IMG/VR virus record: IMGVR_UViG_3300009604_000042
Span: 1-30,898 of that record
DNA from: a virus
Strand: one strand, 5' to 3'
Length of the DNA: 30,898 nt
Program-made: the position numbers and the translations under genes
Notes under the pieces: generated by a model
What the model was told of the DNA's origin: nothing
Database searches by the model: none
Seen by the model: the letters and a program-made list of their open reading frames with translations, nothing else
In this document: one piece after another, positions 27,901-30,898 of the stretch
Layout of the letters: each line of letters starts with the position of its first letter
Numbering within the stretch: the stretch's first letter is position 1

Positions 27901-28955
27901 TGACAGGATTCCGACTAGCTGACAGGGTGAAGGAGACCAGCACGACGACCGGGACAGGTACGCTGACCCTGGCCGGGGCTGTGACTGGCTTTCAGAGCTT
28001 CAATTCTGGGATCGGGGACGGAGCCTCGACGACGTTCGTGATAGAGGACTCGACGAACTGGGAGGTCACTGTGGGGAAGTACACTCACAGCGGGACGACG
28101 CTCTCCAGGGATACCCTGATCGCCTCGAGTACGGGGAGCGCTATAAGCTGGGGAGCTGGGACGAGGAACGTCTTCATCTCGGAGCCTTCGACCGCAGTCC
28201 TCCAGGGGACAGTCGTGAAGACGGCGAGCTATACCGCTCTCGCCTCCGACAGCGTGATCCTCTGCAATCCAGGTGCCGCCATGACGGTCACTCTCCCCTC
28301 GGCGGCTTCGGCGACCCTGGGGATCCGCTTCCTGGTCAAGAAGATCGACAGCTCGGCCTATGTCGTGACGATCTCAGACGGAGCCTCGGCGGATGTGGAT
28401 CACGCCTCCAGCTCGAAGCTCTACCTGGAGGGGGACTCGATCGAGTTGGTCTGTGCTTACAACGGGAGCGGATACGAGTGGCTGGCCCTGTCCCGGCGTC
28501 TCGCCCCTCACAGCGCGAAGATGGAGAACTCCGCCGCGCAAAGCGTCGGAGATTCAGCGTGGAGGATCCTCGCCTTCAATACGGTTGTGTATGAACACGG
28601 GGCAGACGCGGATGCTGGGAATGAGCGGATACAAGTAAAGCGGGCCGGAAGATATAACATTTTCGGCAGCCTGACGTTGGATCTCTCGATGGACGCCAAT
28701 GTCTGGCTCGCGATTGCTGTCATTAGTGATACTTCAACGCCCGACGGGGATGATGTCCTCGCCTACAATCTCCAGCATATAGGAACCGGTGCCTACGGTG
28801 ATTATCTTGGTACAGTTTCCACCTCCGTCGATCTAGCTGCCGACGATTATGTCTATCTGCTTTGTTACCACGACGAGGGCGGGATGATGTCTCCGAGTAC
28901 GCTCAATACGTACACCCGCCAATATACGCGGTTCTCCATTGCCGAGGTGATATAG
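27900..28955 (+). CDS. Tail fibre protein with jellyroll tip
   Basis: The 351-residue protein begins with a classical phage fibre N-terminal domain: RVKETSTTTGTGTLTLAGAV, then FNSGIGDGASTTFVIEDSTN, WEVTVGKYTHSGTTLSRDTL and SWGAGTRNVFISEP. A middle beta domain follows (ASYTALASDSVILCNPGAAMTVTLPSAASATLGIRFLVKK). The last ~140 residues (AWRILAFNTVVYEHGADADAG, AGRYNIFGSLTLDLSMDAN, TRFSIAEVI) look like a C1q/TNF-type jellyroll, a frequent receptor-binding tip. DNA of this last part (from ~28560) has more AT-ending codons than the rest, suggesting that the tip was exchanged. The N-terminal part attaches the fibre to the tail. Confidence 0.85.
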   Translation: MTGFRLADRVKETSTTTGTGTLTLAGAVTGFQSFNSGIGDGASTTFVIEDSTNWEVTVGKYTHSGTTLSRDTLIASSTGSAISWGAGTRNVFISEPSTAVLQGTVVKTASYTALASDSVILCNPGAAMTVTLPSAASATLGIRFLVKKIDSSAYVVTISDGASADVDHASSSKLYLEGDSIELVCAYNGSGYEWLALSRRLAPHSAKMENSAAQSVGDSAWRILAFNTVVYEHGADADAGNERIQVKRAGRYNIFGSLTLDLSMDANVWLAIAVISDTSTPDGDDVLAYNLQHIGTGAYGDYLGTVSTSVDLAADDYVYLLCYHDEGGMMSPSTLNTYTRQYTRFSIAEVI

Positions 28956-29465
28956 ATGGCAAGTATTGAATTTTCCGAATCTGGTAATCTGTCCGCCTTG
29001 ATAAGAATACTGGCCTGCGACCCGCTCGCGGCTTCGTACCACAACGGACTCCTCGAGATTTCGGGGGTCGATCAGGAGGACTTGGAGGCGGCTGCGGCGA
29101 CTTATGCGGCGGATCCGGAGGCCCATCTTTTCAAGCCAGCAAGAGAGGCCAGGGGGCGGGTCTTCGGCGAGCAGGTGATCAGGGAGATCGAGGGGAGGTA
29201 CTCGTCCTTCAGGCGGGAGCTGTTCTTGGCTCTTTATGTCGAGGCTGTCTCTCTCGGCCTGGTCAACAGGGCCGCTTATGTCACCCAGCTCCTGAGTTGG
29301 GTTAAAGAGGCCGTCTCGGTCTGTATTCAATACGAAGCCGACTTGGCAAGCGCCGAGTCAATTGCATCGATTGGATCTGTGAGTGATGGCTCCGAGGCGA
29401 TCATAGCCATTCTCGAGGACGACCCAGAGGTCACAATAAAGGCGGCCCTGGAGATCCTCGACTGA
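28956..29465 (+). CDS. Protein of unknown function following the tail fibre
   Basis: The 169-residue protein starts directly after the fibre stop and is mostly helical: LSALIRILACDPLAASYHNGLLEISGV, EDLEAAAATYAADPEAHLFKP, FGEQVIREIEGRYSSFRRELFLALYVEAVSLGLVNRAAYVTQLLSWVKEAVSVCIQYEADLASAESIASI and a final helix. Helical soluble proteins right after fibre genes are often fibre assembly chaperones, or small adaptor proteins; that is the best guess but is not shown by any motif. The next gene begins two bases after its stop. I see no clear ribosome site other than GCCGAGGTG inside the previous gene. Confidence 0.6.
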   Translation: MASIEFSESGNLSALIRILACDPLAASYHNGLLEISGVDQEDLEAAAATYAADPEAHLFKPAREARGRVFGEQVIREIEGRYSSFRRELFLALYVEAVSLGLVNRAAYVTQLLSWVKEAVSVCIQYEADLASAESIASIGSVSDGSEAIIAILEDDPEVTIKAALEILD

Positions 29466-29466
29466 T

Positions 29467-30540
29467 ATGTTTGGCCTCTCATCATTCTCTGAGGTTCCCT
29501 TCTCGACGCTCGTCTCAGTCGGGGAAGATGTGACGGTCTCCCCAGGGTCGAGCGAGGCGATCGCCCAGGCGACGGCCCCGTCCGCTCTCCAGGGATCCCT
29601 GACTCTCTCGCCAGGGGCGTCGATCTCGATCGCGGCGGCTGTGGATCCCTCGCTGGTGATGTCCTCCCTGACTCTCTCCCCTGGCTCCTCCGAGGCGATC
29701 GCGGCGTCTGTGGATCCGACGCTGGTGATGTCCTCCCTGACTCTCTCCCCTGGCTCCTCCGAGGCGATCGCGGCGTCTGTGGATCCGACGACAGTGATGT
29801 CCTCCCTGACTCTCTCACCTGGATCCTCTGAGGCGATCCCTGTGGCTGTGGATCCGACGCTCGTGATGTCTTCTCTGACGGCCTCACCTGGATCCTCTGA
29901 GGCGATCGCGGCGTCTCTGGATCCGTCGCTGGTGACGGACTCTCTGACGGTCTCAGCCGGGACATCTGAGTCCCTCGCTGGTGGTGTGGATCCGTCTGTC
30001 CTGCTGGGATCCATCTCCCTCGTCCCTGGGTCGTCCTCTGTGGTCGTCCAGGGCGTTCTGGGTGGTCTCATCATGTCCTCGATCAGCGTCGATCCTGGGG
30101 CGTCTGAGAGCGTCTCAGAGGGTACGGATCCGGGGGTCATTCTAGGCTCCCTGACGGCCTCTCCAGGCTCTTCGATTATATTGGCCTCAGTAGTCGATCC
30201 CACCGTGACGGCTGTCCTGGTGGTGTCTCCAGGGTCGTCTGAGGCTATACCGGGATCTGTCGACCCTGCTCTTGTGATGACATCGATCACAGCCTCACCA
30301 GGTACGAGCGAGGCGATCGCGGGCGCTGTGGATCCAGATGTCGGTCTTCTGGGGATCGTCTATGTCGACGCTCCCAGGATCCAGAGGGCGAGCTTCTCGG
30401 CCTCCCTTGTACAGTTCGCAGACATCAACAGCCCGAGGATCGAGACGACTGAGGGGACGGACGGCCTGGTCGCTGTCGCCACAGTGGACGGGGAACGGGC
30501 TGACCAATCAACGATAACCGCAACAATTGACGCGAGGTAA
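29467..30540 (+). CDS. Virion protein with twelve 23-residue repeats
   Basis: The 357-residue product has a short N-terminal segment (MFGLSSFSEVPFSTLVSVGE), similar to the F-G-x-S-x-F-S-E-x-P-F-S openings of some phage structural proteins, then 12 tandem repeats (residues 22-296) of the type LTLSPGSSEAIAASVDPTLV plus MSS, then a C-terminal segment of ~60 residues (YVDAPRIQRASFSASLVQFADINSPRIETTEG...). The repeats are strongly non-polar/small, without Cys or charged residues except D and E, and probably form a beta-solenoid or extended stalk. No enzymatic motif is present. It is likely a fibre or spacer in the tail tip. The antisense strand also has a long open frame, but that follows from codon bias. 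Confidence 0.7.
   Translation: MFGLSSFSEVPFSTLVSVGEDVTVSPGSSEAIAQATAPSALQGSLTLSPGASISIAAAVDPSLVMSSLTLSPGSSEAIAASVDPTLVMSSLTLSPGSSEAIAASVDPTTVMSSLTLSPGSSEAIPVAVDPTLVMSSLTASPGSSEAIAASLDPSLVTDSLTVSAGTSESLAGGVDPSVLLGSISLVPGSSSVVVQGVLGGLIMSSISVDPGASESVSEGTDPGVILGSLTASPGSSIILASVVDPTVTAVLVVSPGSSEAIPGSVDPALVMTSITASPGTSEAIAGAVDPDVGLLGIVYVDAPRIQRASFSASLVQFADINSPRIETTEGTDGLVAVATVDGERADQSTITATIDAR
29530..30354 (+). repeat. Tandem array of 69-bp coding repeats
   Basis: Twelve units, eleven of 69 bp and one (the eleventh, near 30220) of 66 bp. Units 3 (29668-29736) and 4 (29737-29805) differ at only three positions, in CTGGT versus ACAGT, so they are a recent duplication. Units 7-10 have diverged most. 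Nearly every unit carries GTGGATCC or a variant of it. Copy number may change by recombination. Confidence 0.85.
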
Positions 30541-30545
30541 TACTC

Positions 30546-30898
30546 ATGGCGACACGACTGAAGGACTCCAGCGGCGACTTTGTGACGATCCAGGAAGGCG
30601 AGAGCTGCAACATCACCGGGACGCTCAAGGACACCGCTGGCTCGACTGTGACCAGTCCGATCACGTTTACGATCAGCCTCCTCGATCAGTCGACCGGGGC
30701 GATCGTCAATAGTCGGAAGGATCAGGACGTCCTGAGCAGCGTCTCCGCTGGTGTGTACAGTGTGGAGCTGGACAGCTCGGACACCGCTATCGTCGGCGAC
30801 CTGGATGAGCAGACGACACAGGACAGGATCGTCCGCCTCAAGTTCACCTGGAACGATGGGGACTCCACCAGGACGGGCCTCGAGGAGTTCTTCTTCCC
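30546..30898 (+). CDS. Beta-rich virion protein, cut by the window end
   Basis: The gene starts at an ATG at 30546 and stays open to the end of the window (117 codons). The product (MATRLKDSSGDFVTIQEGESCNITGTLKDTAGSTVTSPITFTISLLDQ, then SSVSAGVYSVELDSSDTAI and DRIVRLKFTWNDGDSTRTGLEEFFF) reads as an Ig-like beta-sandwich, as found in fibre or accessory virion proteins. The rest is beyond the window. A GAGGTAA overlapping the stop of the previous gene serves as the ribosome site, 6 bases before the ATG. The function is inferred from position behind fibre genes. Confidence 0.65.
   Translation, partial: MATRLKDSSGDFVTIQEGESCNITGTLKDTAGSTVTSPITFTISLLDQSTGAIVNSRKDQDVLSSVSAGVYSVELDSSDTAIVGDLDEQTTQDRIVRLKFTWNDGDSTRTGLEEFFF

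Noticed and set aside
28700-28955. Diversity-generating retroelement target in the fibre tip
   Set aside because: No reverse transcriptase, template repeat or adenine-biased duplicate of the fibre end is present in the window.
29358-30290. 310-codon open frame on the minus strand opposite the repeat protein
   Set aside because: It repeats because the coding strand repeats. The plus-strand frame has a natural N-terminus, a start two bases after its neighbour and the same direction as all surrounding genes.
29530-30354. CRISPR-like array
   Set aside because: The repeats are contiguous 69-bp coding units in frame without spacers, so this is a protein repeat, not CRISPR.

Overview
The window is part of a tailed bacteriophage (or prophage) genome. 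It is GC-rich and almost fully coding, with genes tightly packed and often joined by TGATG, ATGA or TAATG overlaps. All genes but one lie on the plus strand. A tail tube protein, a frameshifted pair of tail-assembly chaperones and a tape measure are present, and no sheath gene is visible, so the particle is most likely siphovirus-like. At about 1.5 angstrom per residue, the 609-residue tape measure suggests a tail of roughly 90 nm (inference). The host cannot be fixed from sequence. The cysteine-rich virion protein, the CsrA-like proteins and the style of several structural proteins are compatible with an environmental Gram-negative host, possibly Planctomycetota, but I hold that weakly. No terminase, integrase, replicative DNA polymerase, tRNA or recognisable endolysin is in the window.

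Layout. 1-111 is a regulatory or repeat stretch. 112-786 (minus) is a metallophosphoesterase. 926-5876 is the head and connector block: gpW-like joining protein, portal, prohead protease with a nested scaffold start, major capsid, head completion, tail terminator and tail tube. 5876-8871 is the tail shaft block: gpG/gpGT chaperones with a TTTTTTC slippery site, a gp10-like protein and the tape measure. 8883-14724 holds distal tail or accessory virion proteins, including a protein with about 30 cysteines and a zinc-ribbon/glycosyltransferase fusion. 14738-16026 is a run of small, mostly membrane proteins, probably the lysis or holin region, including genes too short for usual cut-offs.

16077-27348 is the early/replication region. 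It opens with sigma70-type promoters and a short-gene leader repeated three times. It then encodes small unknown proteins, an excisionase-type HTH protein, a zinc-ribbon protein, a CsrA-like protein carrying an inserted segment, an SF2 helicase plus a putative N4-cytosine DNA methyltransferase with a base composition unlike its neighbours, an SNF2-type helicase, two conserved phage proteins of unknown role, a membrane protein, a PrimPol-type primase, an intergenic stretch with repeats that may be the replication origin, a UvrD-like helicase, a VRR-NUC nuclease and a second CsrA-like protein.

27301-27427 contains a promoter-like sequence, two hairpins and a terminator, and may be a small structured RNA or a lambda pR'/tR'-like late control site. 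27442-30898 is a second virion block: tail fibre proteins, a protein with twelve 23-residue repeats, and a partial beta-rich protein cut by the window end.

The strongest candidates for something new are the two unusual CsrA-like proteins in one phage, together with repeated leader and operator-like elements that could be their targets or those of another regulator.
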